DNA of 42,457 bases. Origin: Halalkalibacter okhensis (lineage in GTDB: Bacteria; Bacillota; Bacilli; Bacillales; Bacillaceae_D). Numbering within the stretch: the first letter of the stretch is position 1; every line of letters starts with the position of its first letter. Below are positions 35,200 through 42,457 of this stretch, piece by piece. A program made the translations under genes and the position numbers. Location: assembly GCF_000787375.1 (NCBI RefSeq), contig NZ_JRJU01000037.1:1-42457 (forward strand), written 5' to 3'. Under the pieces are notes generated by a model that worked only from the letters and a program-made list of their open reading frames with translations, did not search any database and was not told the origin of the DNA.

Positions 35200-35670
35200 G
35201 TGAAAAGCAATAAACTCGAACGGCTATTTTTGCGGGTTTTGCTCTTAGTCACTCTAGGGATATTAACTCTTTTACTAAGGAAGCCTCACACAAAAAAGTG
35301 GTTGTTCATTTATCTTTTTAATGCTATTACAAATGGAATTATAGATAAAATAATTGGGTCTTACAATATCGTTGTCTACCCTACTCGTTTATTACCAAAG
35401 TTATTCAAGATTCATGTATTATTTGATTTTTTGATTTATCCAACTATTAGTGTTCTTTATTTTCAAGTAACTTATAAAGATAAAGCTTTTACTGTTTTGT
35501 ATAAATGGTTTTATTTTGTTCTTCCAATGCTAGCCATTGAATTGTGGGCCGAGAAGAAAACACATCTGATTAAATGGAAGAAAGGGTGGAAATGGTATCA
35601 CACCCTTATTAGCATTTCTCTCAAAACTTTAACAGAGAGGTTCTTGATTGGGTTCATTATGAAAAAATAA
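35200..35670 (+). CDS. CBO0543-like membrane protein
   Basis: This 156-residue membrane protein has about four hydrophobic segments. It resembles the uncharacterised CBO0543 family common in Bacillales and Clostridia: RKPHTKKWLFIYLFNA, VYPTRLLPKLFKIHVLFD, QVTYKDKAF, and a conserved C-terminal ELWAEKKTHLIKWKKGWKWY. The start is GTG (35200) after AAGGAGTG. It is 79 bases beyond the previous gene and may be in the same transcript. Function is unknown. Confidence 0.7.
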   Translation: MKSNKLERLFLRVLLLVTLGILTLLLRKPHTKKWLFIYLFNAITNGIIDKIIGSYNIVVYPTRLLPKLFKIHVLFDFLIYPTISVLYFQVTYKDKAFTVLYKWFYFVLPMLAIELWAEKKTHLIKWKKGWKWYHTLISISLKTLTERFLIGFIMKK

Positions 35671-35841
35671 GGATGGCATAACATGAGGACTCATTCGAAT
35701 TTCTCTTTTCTTTAATCAATAGATTTAGCCTTTACGAGTAATAATGAATACAGAAAAGCATCTAGCATTTAGAAACCTCATTCTCCCCCCGAATCCAATA
35801 TTATAAAATCAGGTATCCTAATTATATTCTTTCAACGACAA

Positions 35842-35869
35842 ACAACAGGAGATATCCCTCTCCTGTTGT
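35842..35869 (-). terminator. Terminator of the arabinose operon
   Basis: ACAACAGGAGA (35842-35852) and TCTCCTGTTGT (35859-35869) form a perfect 11-bp stem with a 6-nt loop. It stands just past the sugar-kinase stop codon, with a T-rich minus-strand tail. Confidence 0.75.
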
Positions 35870-35887
35870 ACTTATCATCATTAACGA

Positions 35888-37483
35888 TTAAAGATTCTCA
35901 ATTGCTGCTCTTTCAATGGCAAGTCCCTTCGTATAACGTTTCATAAATTGCTCATAGCCTTTTACATCTTTTGGATCAGGGAAGATCGTAACACCAGCTT
36001 TACCTTTAAACACTTTCTCGCTTAAATATTCCTCTAGTGTCTCATGTTCCTCTTTGTTAATCATATAAGATGCAAGCTGAGCAATCCCCCACGCTCCACC
36101 TTCCCCAGCCGTTTCCATAACGGAAACAGGAACATTAAGAGCAGAGGCCATCATACTTGAGCCTACTCCTTTAGCCTTAAACAAGCCACCGTGACCTAAG
36201 ATTTCATCTAGTTTCACTTGTTCTTGTTTGAGAAGAATATCCATACCTATTTTCAACGCACCTAATGATGTGAATAAATGGACACGCATGAAATTAGCTA
36301 GATTAAAATTACTCTCTGATGAACGAACAAATAATGGCCGACCTTCTTTGAAGTGTGTAATATGTTCCCCAGAAAGATAGCCATAAGCCAAGAGACCGCC
36401 ACAATCCGCATCTCCTTGAAGAGCCAAACTATAAAGAGTTCCGTATAGCTTATTCATATCAACTTCCATTCCCATTGCATTTGAAAATTCATCAAACAAT
36501 CCAACCCATGCATCCAAATCTGAAGAACAGTTGTTGGAATGAGCCATTGCTACTAAGCTCCCCGTTGGTGTCGTTACAAGGTCAATCTCGGGATAGACGT
36601 TAGAGAGTTCTTTTTCTAAAACAACCATGGCAAAGACAGACGTCCCGGCCGAAACATTACCAGTTCGTTTGGCTACACTGTTTGTCGCAACCATCCCCGT
36701 ACCGGCATCTCCTTCTGGTGGACAAAGGGGAATACCAGCCTCCAATTCTCCCGTACTATCCAAAAGCCTTGCTCCTTCTTCTGTAAGGACACCTGCATTT
36801 TCACCCGCTACTAACACCTCAGGAAGAATATCTTCTAGCTTCCATGATAGATGATTAGGTGAAATCAATTCATTGAATTGGTTAATCATTTTTTGATTAT
36901 AGGTCTTCGTATTTAAGTCAATGGGAAATACACCGGAGGCGTCACCCACTCCAAGTACTTTCTGACCTGTCAGTTTCCAATGGATATAACCAGCTAGTGT
37001 TGTCTGAAAGTTAATGTCATTAACATGTTCTTCCTGATTTAAGACCGCTTGATATAGGTGAGCAATACTCCATCTTTGTGGAATTGGGTAATTAAACCGT
37101 TCTGTCAGTTCTCTGGCAGCCTGTTCGGTCATATTGTTACGCCACGTACGAAAAGGCACTAAAAGCTTTCCATCTTTATCGAAAATCATATAGCCATGCA
37201 TCATCGCACTAAAACCAATTGCTCCTATCTTTTGTAAGGGAACTCCATATTTCTGCTTTACTTCGATAGCCATCTTTTGATAGCTGTTTTGTACGCCATT
37301 CCAAATATCCACTTCACTATAGGTCCAAATACCATCCACATGGTTATTTTCCCAACTGTGACTACCTGTTGCAATCGGTTCGCCATCTTCTCCAACAAGA
37401 ATGGCTTTAATTCGTGTTGACCCAAGTTCGATACCAAGGATTGCTTTTCCATTTAGTATGACACTTTCCACATCAAGACCCAT
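35888..37483 (-). CDS. FGGY-family kinase, probable L-ribulokinase
   Basis: The 531-residue protein has the FGGY/ASKHA fold: phosphate-1 loop [28 protein letters not shown], phosphate-2 region [13 protein letters not shown], and the adenosine region [18 protein letters not shown]. It is the third gene of an araD-araA-kinase operon, so the likely reaction is phosphorylation of L-ribulose to L-ribulose 5-phosphate. It is unlike classical B. subtilis or E. coli AraB in sequence feel and length, and closer to FGGY proteins that replace AraB in some Firmicutes. I therefore give the role but leave the symbol blank. The ATG follows AGGAGGG by seven bases. Confidence 0.85.
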   Translation of the reverse strand: MGLDVESVILNGKAILGIELGSTRIKAILVGEDGEPIATGSHSWENNHVDGIWTYSEVDIWNGVQNSYQKMAIEVKQKYGVPLQKIGAIGFSAMMHGYMIFDKDGKLLVPFRTWRNNMTEQAARELTERFNYPIPQRWSIAHLYQAVLNQEEHVNDINFQTTLAGYIHWKLTGQKVLGVGDASGVFPIDLNTKTYNQKMINQFNELISPNHLSWKLEDILPEVLVAGENAGVLTEEGARLLDSTGELEAGIPLCPPEGDAGTGMVATNSVAKRTGNVSAGTSVFAMVVLEKELSNVYPEIDLVTTPTGSLVAMAHSNNCSSDLDAWVGLFDEFSNAMGMEVDMNKLYGTLYSLALQGDADCGGLLAYGYLSGEHITHFKEGRPLFVRSSESNFNLANFMRVHLFTSLGALKIGMDILLKQEQVKLDEILGHGGLFKAKGVGSSMMASALNVPVSVMETAGEGGAWGIAQLASYMINKEEHETLEEYLSEKVFKGKAGVTIFPDPKDVKGYEQFMKRYTKGLAIERAAIENL

Positions 37484-37533
37484 GAAACTCCCTCCTAAAC
37501 GTTTTAAATGAACCCATTATTTTTTATAGATGA

Positions 37534-39018
37534 TTAACGAAAAATCACGTCATTCCAGCGGATTTCGTTATTGAATGCATGAGTGTTTGTATCCTTATTA
37601 ATCACAAGGATTTCAATCCCAGCCAGTTCAGCAAAGTCTCTCAACTGTTCAGTTGTCACTTTGTAAGAGAAGCCTGTATGGTGGGCTCCGCCAGCCTGAA
37701 TCCAATTTTCAACCGCTTGGCTTAACGATGGTTGTGCTTCCCACATGACTCGAGCAACAGGAAGATTTGGCATCTCTTTTTCTGGTTGTTTTGCATCTAC
37801 TTCATTAACAAGTAGACGGAACCGATGTCCTAGATCAATAATGCTTGCATTTAACGCAGAGCCTCCTCTTCCATCAAATACAATTCTCGCAGGATCTTCT
37901 TTCCCTCCAATTCCAAGTGGATGAACCTCAATTTTCGGTCGATTTTCCGAAACAGTCGGGCACACCTCAAGCATGTGCGACCCTAGAACCAATTCATTTC
38001 CTTGCTCAAAGTGATACGTGTAATCCTCCATAAAAGATGTTCCTTCGTTACCGGCAATTATTTTCATTAATCTTACAAGAGCAGCTGTTTTCCAGTCCCC
38101 TTCACCAGCAAATCCATATCCTTGTTCCATTAAACGTTGCACCGCTAAACCAGGAAGCTGATGCATGCCATGCAAATCTTCAAAAGTCGTAGTGAAAGCC
38201 GTGTAATTTCCTTTTGTTAAGAATGCTTTCATCCCAAGCTCAATTCGAGCTTGATAACGGATGGAATCACGAATTGGCCCATCAGTAAGCCCCTCAGAAG
38301 TAATCTCATATTGCTTTTCATATTCACTCATTAATTGTTCAACTTCTTGTTCGGTTATCTCATTCATGTGTTGAACGAGATCCCCCACTCCGTAACCATT
38401 CACAGTCCAACCAAATTTGATTTGCGCTTCTACCTTATCCCCCTCAGTCACTGCTACTTGGCGCATATTATCACCAAATCTAGCAACCTTAAGATTCTTA
38501 CTTTCCTCAAATGCAACCGCAGTTCTCATCCATTGACCCACACGCTCTTGCACGTCTAGAGTTTTCCAATGCCCAGCAACTACTTTACGTTTCACATTCA
38601 TGCGCGCGGCAATAAAACCATGTTCTCGGTCACCATGTGCGGCTTGATTTAAATTCATAAAGTCCATATCGATGGAATCCCATGGAATATCACGATTAAA
38701 TTGTGTAGCTAAATGAAGATATGGCTTTTGTAATGAAGAAAGGCCAGCAATCCACATTTTTGAAGGAGAGAATGTGTGCATCCAAGAAATGATCCCCGCA
38801 CAATTCTCATCCGCGTTTGCTTCTAGAATTAATTTGCGGATGGACTCGGAATCTTTTAATACGGATTTAAAAACTAATTTATAAGGTACTTGAGAACTAT
38901 CATCCAACCCACTAACAATCGCTTTAGAGTTTTCTTCCACTTGACGAAGTACATCTTCACCGTATAATGATTGACTTCCTGTCACAAACCAGAATTCATA
39001 GGCTTTTGTAGTTAACAT
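37534..39018 (-). CDS. araA: L-arabinose isomerase
   Basis: The 494-residue protein has the AraA pattern: YEFWFVTGSQSLYGEDVLRQV at the N-terminus, then CAGIISWMHTFSPSKMWIAG, GYGFAGEGDWKTAA, EDYTYHFEQG, VLGSHMLEVCPT and AGGAHHTGFSYKV. These contain the metal-binding glutamates and histidines of the family. It converts L-arabinose to L-ribulose, the first step of arabinose use, in the cytoplasm. It lies between araD and the kinase, with an AraR-type box in the araD-araA gap. Confidence 0.97.
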   Translation of the reverse strand: MLTTKAYEFWFVTGSQSLYGEDVLRQVEENSKAIVSGLDDSSQVPYKLVFKSVLKDSESIRKLILEANADENCAGIISWMHTFSPSKMWIAGLSSLQKPYLHLATQFNRDIPWDSIDMDFMNLNQAAHGDREHGFIAARMNVKRKVVAGHWKTLDVQERVGQWMRTAVAFEESKNLKVARFGDNMRQVAVTEGDKVEAQIKFGWTVNGYGVGDLVQHMNEITEQEVEQLMSEYEKQYEITSEGLTDGPIRDSIRYQARIELGMKAFLTKGNYTAFTTTFEDLHGMHQLPGLAVQRLMEQGYGFAGEGDWKTAALVRLMKIIAGNEGTSFMEDYTYHFEQGNELVLGSHMLEVCPTVSENRPKIEVHPLGIGGKEDPARIVFDGRGGSALNASIIDLGHRFRLLVNEVDAKQPEKEMPNLPVARVMWEAQPSLSQAVENWIQAGGAHHTGFSYKVTTEQLRDFAELAGIEILVINKDTNTHAFNNEIRWNDVIFR

Positions 39019-39074
39019 AGTAAATTCCTCCTAAAATGTAATTGATAGATGATTGACTAGGTAAACCCTCATCA

Positions 39075-39090
39075 AGTTATACGTACAAGT
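39075..39090. promoter_or_regulatory. AraR-type operator between araD and araA
   Basis: AGTTATACGTACAAGT is close to the B. subtilis AraR box ATTTGTACGTACAAAT. It lies in the 105-base araD-araA gap, suggesting a second regulated promoter or roadblock inside the operon. Confidence 0.7.
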
Positions 39091-39123
39091 TAAGGATTAT
39101 TGAGTGCTTTTCTTGTACTTAAC

Positions 39124-39819
39124 CTACTTTTGACCGTAATATGCATTTACCCCGTGCTTCCGAAGATAATGTTTATCAAGCAAGAACTGATCGATCGGCT
39201 TAACTTGCTGGTTAAGGATAAACGTGTTTAACGCCATTTTAGCCACTTCTTCTAAAACGACCGCATTGTAAACGGCTTCGGCGGCATTTCCCCCCCAGCT
39301 AAATGGAGCGTGTCCTGATAATAAAATTCCCGGCATTGCAATTGGATCAAGTCCTTCTTGTTCGAAGGTTTCAATAATGACGTTACCCGTTTCAAGCTCG
39401 TAACCCCTTTCAATTTCCTCTTCAGTCAACATTCGCGTGCAAGGGATTTCTCCATAAAAATAATCAGCATGGGTAGTTCCTAATGCTGGAATGGGTCTTC
39501 CTGCTTGAGCCCAGCTAGTAGCACCTGGGGAGTGAGTATGGACAATGCCACCTATTTGAGGAAATGCACGATATAGTGCAAGATGTGTTGGAGTATCTGA
39601 CGAAGGTCTTAACGTTCCTTCAACTATATTCCCATCCAAATCAACGACAACGAGATCCTCTATTTGTAACTCATCGTACTGAACGCCACTTGGTTTAATC
39701 ACAACGAGATTTGTTTCGCGATCAATTGCACTTACATTCCCCCATGTAAACGTAACCAAATTATGTTTAGGCAGTTGTTGATTTGCTTCTAGTACCTCTT
39801 TTTTCAAAGGTTCTAACAT
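39124..39819 (-). CDS. araD: L-ribulose-5-phosphate 4-epimerase
   Basis: This 231-residue class II aldolase-like protein has [18 protein letters not shown], which bears two zinc-binding histidines; the third is in [25 protein letters not shown] is typical of AraD. It converts L-ribulose 5-phosphate to D-xylulose 5-phosphate, feeding the pentose phosphate pathway. It is the first gene of the operon. In B. subtilis the order is araA-araB-araD, so the gene order here differs. Confidence 0.95.
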   Translation of the reverse strand: MLEPLKKEVLEANQQLPKHNLVTFTWGNVSAIDRETNLVVIKPSGVQYDELQIEDLVVVDLDGNIVEGTLRPSSDTPTHLALYRAFPQIGGIVHTHSPGATSWAQAGRPIPALGTTHADYFYGEIPCTRMLTEEEIERGYELETGNVIIETFEQEGLDPIAMPGILLSGHAPFSWGGNAAEAVYNAVVLEEVAKMALNTFILNQQVKPIDQFLLDKHYLRKHGVNAYYGQK

Positions 39820-39941
39820 AGCATTTCTTCCTCCTTCACCTTAACGTTTTAAATTATTCCTTAACCTCGTTTTAAAAGGTTGATAGATTTCTTAATCATG
39901 CATCTTATTATTTATACGCACATATCCAAACAACCCTTCGA

Positions 39942-39957
39942 AGTTGTACGTATAAGT
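39942..39957. promoter_or_regulatory. AraR-type operator upstream of araD
   Basis: AGTTGTACGTATAAGT, close to the known AraR box, lies about 120 bases before araD in the divergent araD-araR interval. Confidence 0.75.
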
Positions 39958-40124
39958 TAATCCAATCATACCACCGATTACTATTATTTCAACAACTTTT
40001 TTCATAATTTTTTATCAATTTTCTCCCTTTAATTTCAAAATAACTAATCATTGCATGAAGAGCAGAAAATATATTGGAGATATTGCGCCTTTTTTGATAC
40101 CATAATACTCAATGGAAGTTCTCA

Positions 40125-40140
40125 TATCGTACGTACATAT
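40125..40140. promoter_or_regulatory. AraR-type operator upstream of araR
   Basis: TATCGTACGTACATAT, centred on GTACGTAC, lies 40 bases before the araR ATG and suggests autoregulation. The remaining 360-base interval shows no other sites I can support. Confidence 0.7.
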
Positions 40141-40179
40141 TTACAAATAGATTGAAGCAATTTCGAAAGCGGTGAACAG

Positions 40180-41292
40180 ATGGCACAGCTAGCCAAATAT
40201 ACGCTAATAAAAGAGAAGATAAAAGTATGGATCACAAGTGGGAAGATACAGCCTGGTGAAAAGATCTATTCAGAAAGTGAATTGATGAAAATGTTTGCCG
40301 TAAGCAGACATACAATCCGACAGGCAATTGGGGATTTGGTACATGAAGGATGGCTATACAGAGAACAAGGGGCTGGAACATTTTGTTCTACGAACTTATT
40401 GGATCCATCTCCTACTCTACAACCTTTAAGGTCTACACCAGGGAAGAATATCGGTGTGATCACAACATACATTTCCGATTATATTTTCCCTTCAATCATT
40501 CGGGGCATTGAATCCTATTTAACGACGGAAGGATATACTTTAACCCTCACATGTACGAACAATGACGTTGAAAAAGAAAAACAATGTTTACAAACTTTGT
40601 TAAATAGAAACATCGATGGCCTGATCGTAGAACCAACAAAAAGCAGCAACTACAATCCAAACATTCAATATTATCTTGAATTAGAGCAAAAGAATATCCC
40701 ATATTTAATGATTAATCAATTTTATTCACAGCTTATGCCTTCGCATATCATTATGAATGACGAAGAAGGAGGATATCTAGCTACTGAACATTTAATTACA
40801 TTAGGACACGAAAAAATTGTTGGTTTGTTTAAGACGGATGACCTTCAAGGGGTCAATCGAATGAAAGGGTTTATTCGTGCATTTAGAGAGGCTGGTTTGA
40901 CTTCTTTTCCGGAGATGGTTCTTACCTATACGACAGAAGAAAAGTATGACAAGGTAGTCGAGAGATTAGAGAAATTTCTTGATTCAAACTCAAGACCAAC
41001 AGCAATCGTATGTTATAATGACGAACTGGCCCTTCAAACATTGAACATACTAAGAAGACTTGGGTTAAGTGTTCCAGAGGATGTTTCTATAGTTGGTAAT
41101 GATGATTCCTTTTTAGCGGACGCTACCGATGTTAAGCTTACAACCCTTACCCATCCAAAAACACAAATGGGAATTGATGCGGCAAAATGGATTGTATCTG
41201 CTGTTGAAGGGAATCACCCTTCATCCATCGTTTATGAGCCTAAATTAGTAATTAGAAATTCTACTTTGCCCCTTAAGAAAGTTCAGAGTTAA
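40180..41292 (+). CDS. araR: AraR, GntR/LacI-type arabinose repressor
   Basis: This 370-residue chimeric regulator has an N-terminal GntR-type winged helix (about 1-70: SESELMKMFAVSRHTIRQAI and WLYREQGAGTF) and a C-terminal LacI/periplasmic-binding-like domain (about 90-365: IGVITTYISDYIFPSIIRGI, LGHEKIVGLF, PTAIVCYNDELAL and VPEDVSIVGNDDS). AraR of B. subtilis has this build and releases DNA on binding L-arabinose. It is divergent from araD, with boxes before both genes. The start ATG follows AAAGCGGTGAAC. Confidence 0.95.
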   Translation: MAQLAKYTLIKEKIKVWITSGKIQPGEKIYSESELMKMFAVSRHTIRQAIGDLVHEGWLYREQGAGTFCSTNLLDPSPTLQPLRSTPGKNIGVITTYISDYIFPSIIRGIESYLTTEGYTLTLTCTNNDVEKEKQCLQTLLNRNIDGLIVEPTKSSNYNPNIQYYLELEQKNIPYLMINQFYSQLMPSHIIMNDEEGGYLATEHLITLGHEKIVGLFKTDDLQGVNRMKGFIRAFREAGLTSFPEMVLTYTTEEKYDKVVERLEKFLDSNSRPTAIVCYNDELALQTLNILRRLGLSVPEDVSIVGNDDSFLADATDVKLTTLTHPKTQMGIDAAKWIVSAVEGNHPSSIVYEPKLVIRNSTLPLKKVQS

Positions 41293-41347
41293 TATTGTTT
41301 TCGAAAGAATGGTATGACGGAATGGTGCGAACGGTTCATTCATAATA

Positions 41348-41369
41348 AGAGGACTCAATTGAGCCCTCT
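41348..41369. terminator. Weak hairpin between araR and the spore-protein gene
   Basis: AGAGGACTCA and TGAGCCCTCT pair with one mismatch around a very short loop. Both flanking genes end toward it, but the T tracts are weak. Confidence 0.4.
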
Positions 41370-41441
41370 CCCTCCCAATTTACTTATCTTCAGTTGATGG
41401 ATTCGCGCCTTCCCTCTTCAACTGTCAAACTCATATACACA

Positions 41442-42266
41442 TTATCTTTCAAAGTTTTCTCTCAACTGCTGAATTCGCTCCATAACTGATAGATGGCAGT
41501 CATCACTATACTGTTTATTAAATAATACGACCTGTTGATTTTGCAATAACTTCAAAATGATTGACAGTTCCATTTTCTCAGTTATTTTATTAAAATACCC
41601 ACGTTTATCATATTTTTTTAATACATCGACTTCGTTAATAAAGGATGCAAGGACCTTACACTCAATTGGTTCATTAAATACTTCAAAGTTAACTTGTGTA
41701 TGCTTCGGATGACCCGCTCCCATTTTATTTTGATCGATCTCACTCCTTTCGAGCACTGTATTTTTCAAGCTAGTTATAGAAGGGTCACGACGGTTGATGA
41801 GCTCAACCGTTTGATTACAACTAAAAGGGACATCTACGCCAACATCACGGACATAGCCGCTTCGATCCGTATAATGGATGTTTTTATGAATAAATCCAGT
41901 AATAGACAAGTTTACATAGTCTATACCTAAAAGTGACGGTAATGCCCTACATTGTGTGAAATACACATTTTTACGAACCTGTTTTATTTCTTTGGCTGAA
42001 GTAGGAAGTTTAATGTAAGCCTCTATATTAGCAAATAACTCAACTTCAGCCAAAGGGACAGCCGCATAAATAACTGGAACTTGTAATTCCTTTCCATCTA
42101 CACCTAAAACCATAGCACCAAAATCTGCTTGTGTTACTTCTACTTGTTTACTTTGCTTTGGAGGAGAAAAGTTCTCATGCCGCACCGTTTGCTTTTTACC
42201 ATCGCTTTTTTGTTTTTGATTTTCACAATTATCAAAACCATAACTTGGCTTTTTATCATTTTTCAT
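41442..42266 (-). CDS. CsxC-like putative spore surface protein
   Basis: The 274-residue protein has a charged, low-complexity N-terminus (about 1-45). It then has VPLAEVELFANIEAYIKLP, EIKQVRKNVYFTQCRALP and ITGFIHKNIHYTD, a set that resembles CsxC-family (exosporium) proteins and related SPOCS-type domains, where EIKxIKKNVxLTQC and SGFVRKNIxYA recur. DVGVDVPFSCNQTVELI continues the pattern. The likely site is the spore coat or exosporium. The ATG follows AAGGAG. I recognise the family only from memory of its motifs. Nothing is supported in the final 190 bases to the window edge. Confidence 0.6.
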   Translation of the reverse strand: MKNDKKPSYGFDNCENQKQKSDGKKQTVRHENFSPPKQSKQVEVTQADFGAMVLGVDGKELQVPVIYAAVPLAEVELFANIEAYIKLPTSAKEIKQVRKNVYFTQCRALPSLLGIDYVNLSITGFIHKNIHYTDRSGYVRDVGVDVPFSCNQTVELINRRDPSITSLKNTVLERSEIDQNKMGAGHPKHTQVNFEVFNEPIECKVLASFINEVDVLKKYDKRGYFNKITEKMELSIILKLLQNQQVVLFNKQYSDDCHLSVMERIQQLRENFER

Positions 42267-42457
42267 TTTTAAACTCCTTACTTCCCAAAAAAATATCTAA
42301 AATATAGAGAATACCCATTTAGACTTACTTCTTTATATATGTCTTTAAATTAAGTTTCGGTTAGGCAAACGCCAAGGGTGGATGCCCAATTAAATTAAAT
42401 CGTTATTGAAATAATCGTTTTTATGTAAAAAAGAACATCCTGTTATTAAAGGGTTAA

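Noticed and set aside
40165-40180. cre box overlapping the araR start
   Set aside because: CGAAAGCGGTGAAC departs from the consensus at several fixed positions and is better explained as the ribosome-site region.
42350-42400. Imperfect hairpin at the right edge (GGCAAACGCC region) as a terminator
   Set aside because: Pairing is interrupted and no T tract follows; the gene it would serve is outside the window.

Overview
The window looks like chromosome of an endospore-forming, low-GC member of the Bacillaceae. The evidence is strong AGGAGG-type ribosome sites with frequent TTG/GTG starts, CcpA-type cre boxes, an AraR-type arabinose regulator, a CstR persulfide sensor and a CsxC-like spore protein. 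Nearly all genes lie on the minus strand. The exceptions are araR, a three-gene membrane-protein cluster and two gene relics.

Layout, left to right. (1) 1-849 is the N-terminal part of an asparagine synthetase, cut by the window edge. (2) 1071-8401 is an envelope and metal section: a ferric-reductase-like membrane gene broken by a 17-bp tandem duplication, a BNR-repeat lipoprotein, a response regulator/histidine kinase pair with a small membrane protein, an unknown lipoprotein, and a multicopper oxidase lipoprotein with a Met/His-rich insert. (3) 8727-9301 holds two decayed plus-strand genes, one of them the C-terminal end of a chromate transporter; an SOS-associated peptidase (YedK/HMCES family) follows. 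(4) 10150-14377 is a sulfane-sulfur/persulfide detoxification regulon: CstR, DsrE-like, rhodanese, TusA-rhodanese, rhodanese-MBL (persulfide dioxygenase type), TusA and TauE. Six copies of an ATACC-N6-GGTAT operator are spread through it. (5) 14790-15276 is a frameshifted relic of a phage-type DnaD-like replication protein, followed by an MFS transporter.

(6) 16886-33230 is a carboxylic-acid catabolic region. It has three paralogous acyl-CoA synthetases, a classical thiolase, a divergent thiolase, a 3-hydroxyacyl-CoA dehydrogenase/enoyl-CoA hydratase fusion, a hotdog thioesterase, a GAF/PucR-type regulator and a TRAP transporter (DctP, DctQ, DctM). No acyl-CoA dehydrogenase is present. The arrangement suggests import, CoA activation and beta-oxidation-like cleavage of an unidentified acid under catabolite control. 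A GC-rich, strongly folded repeat (24480-25030) interrupts the region, and two arrays of a 15-bp dyad repeat lie at its ends (16696-16824 and 33360-33538).

(7) 33867-35670 is a plus-strand cluster of three small membrane-protein genes, all with non-ATG starts. (8) 35888-41292 is the L-arabinose operon araD-araA-kinase with divergent araR and three AraR-type boxes. (9) 41442-42266 is a CsxC-like spore protein.

The best candidate for an undescribed system is the catabolic region in (6). The best sequence-level surprises are the 17-bp duplication, the CstR operator layout and the two dyad-repeat arrays.
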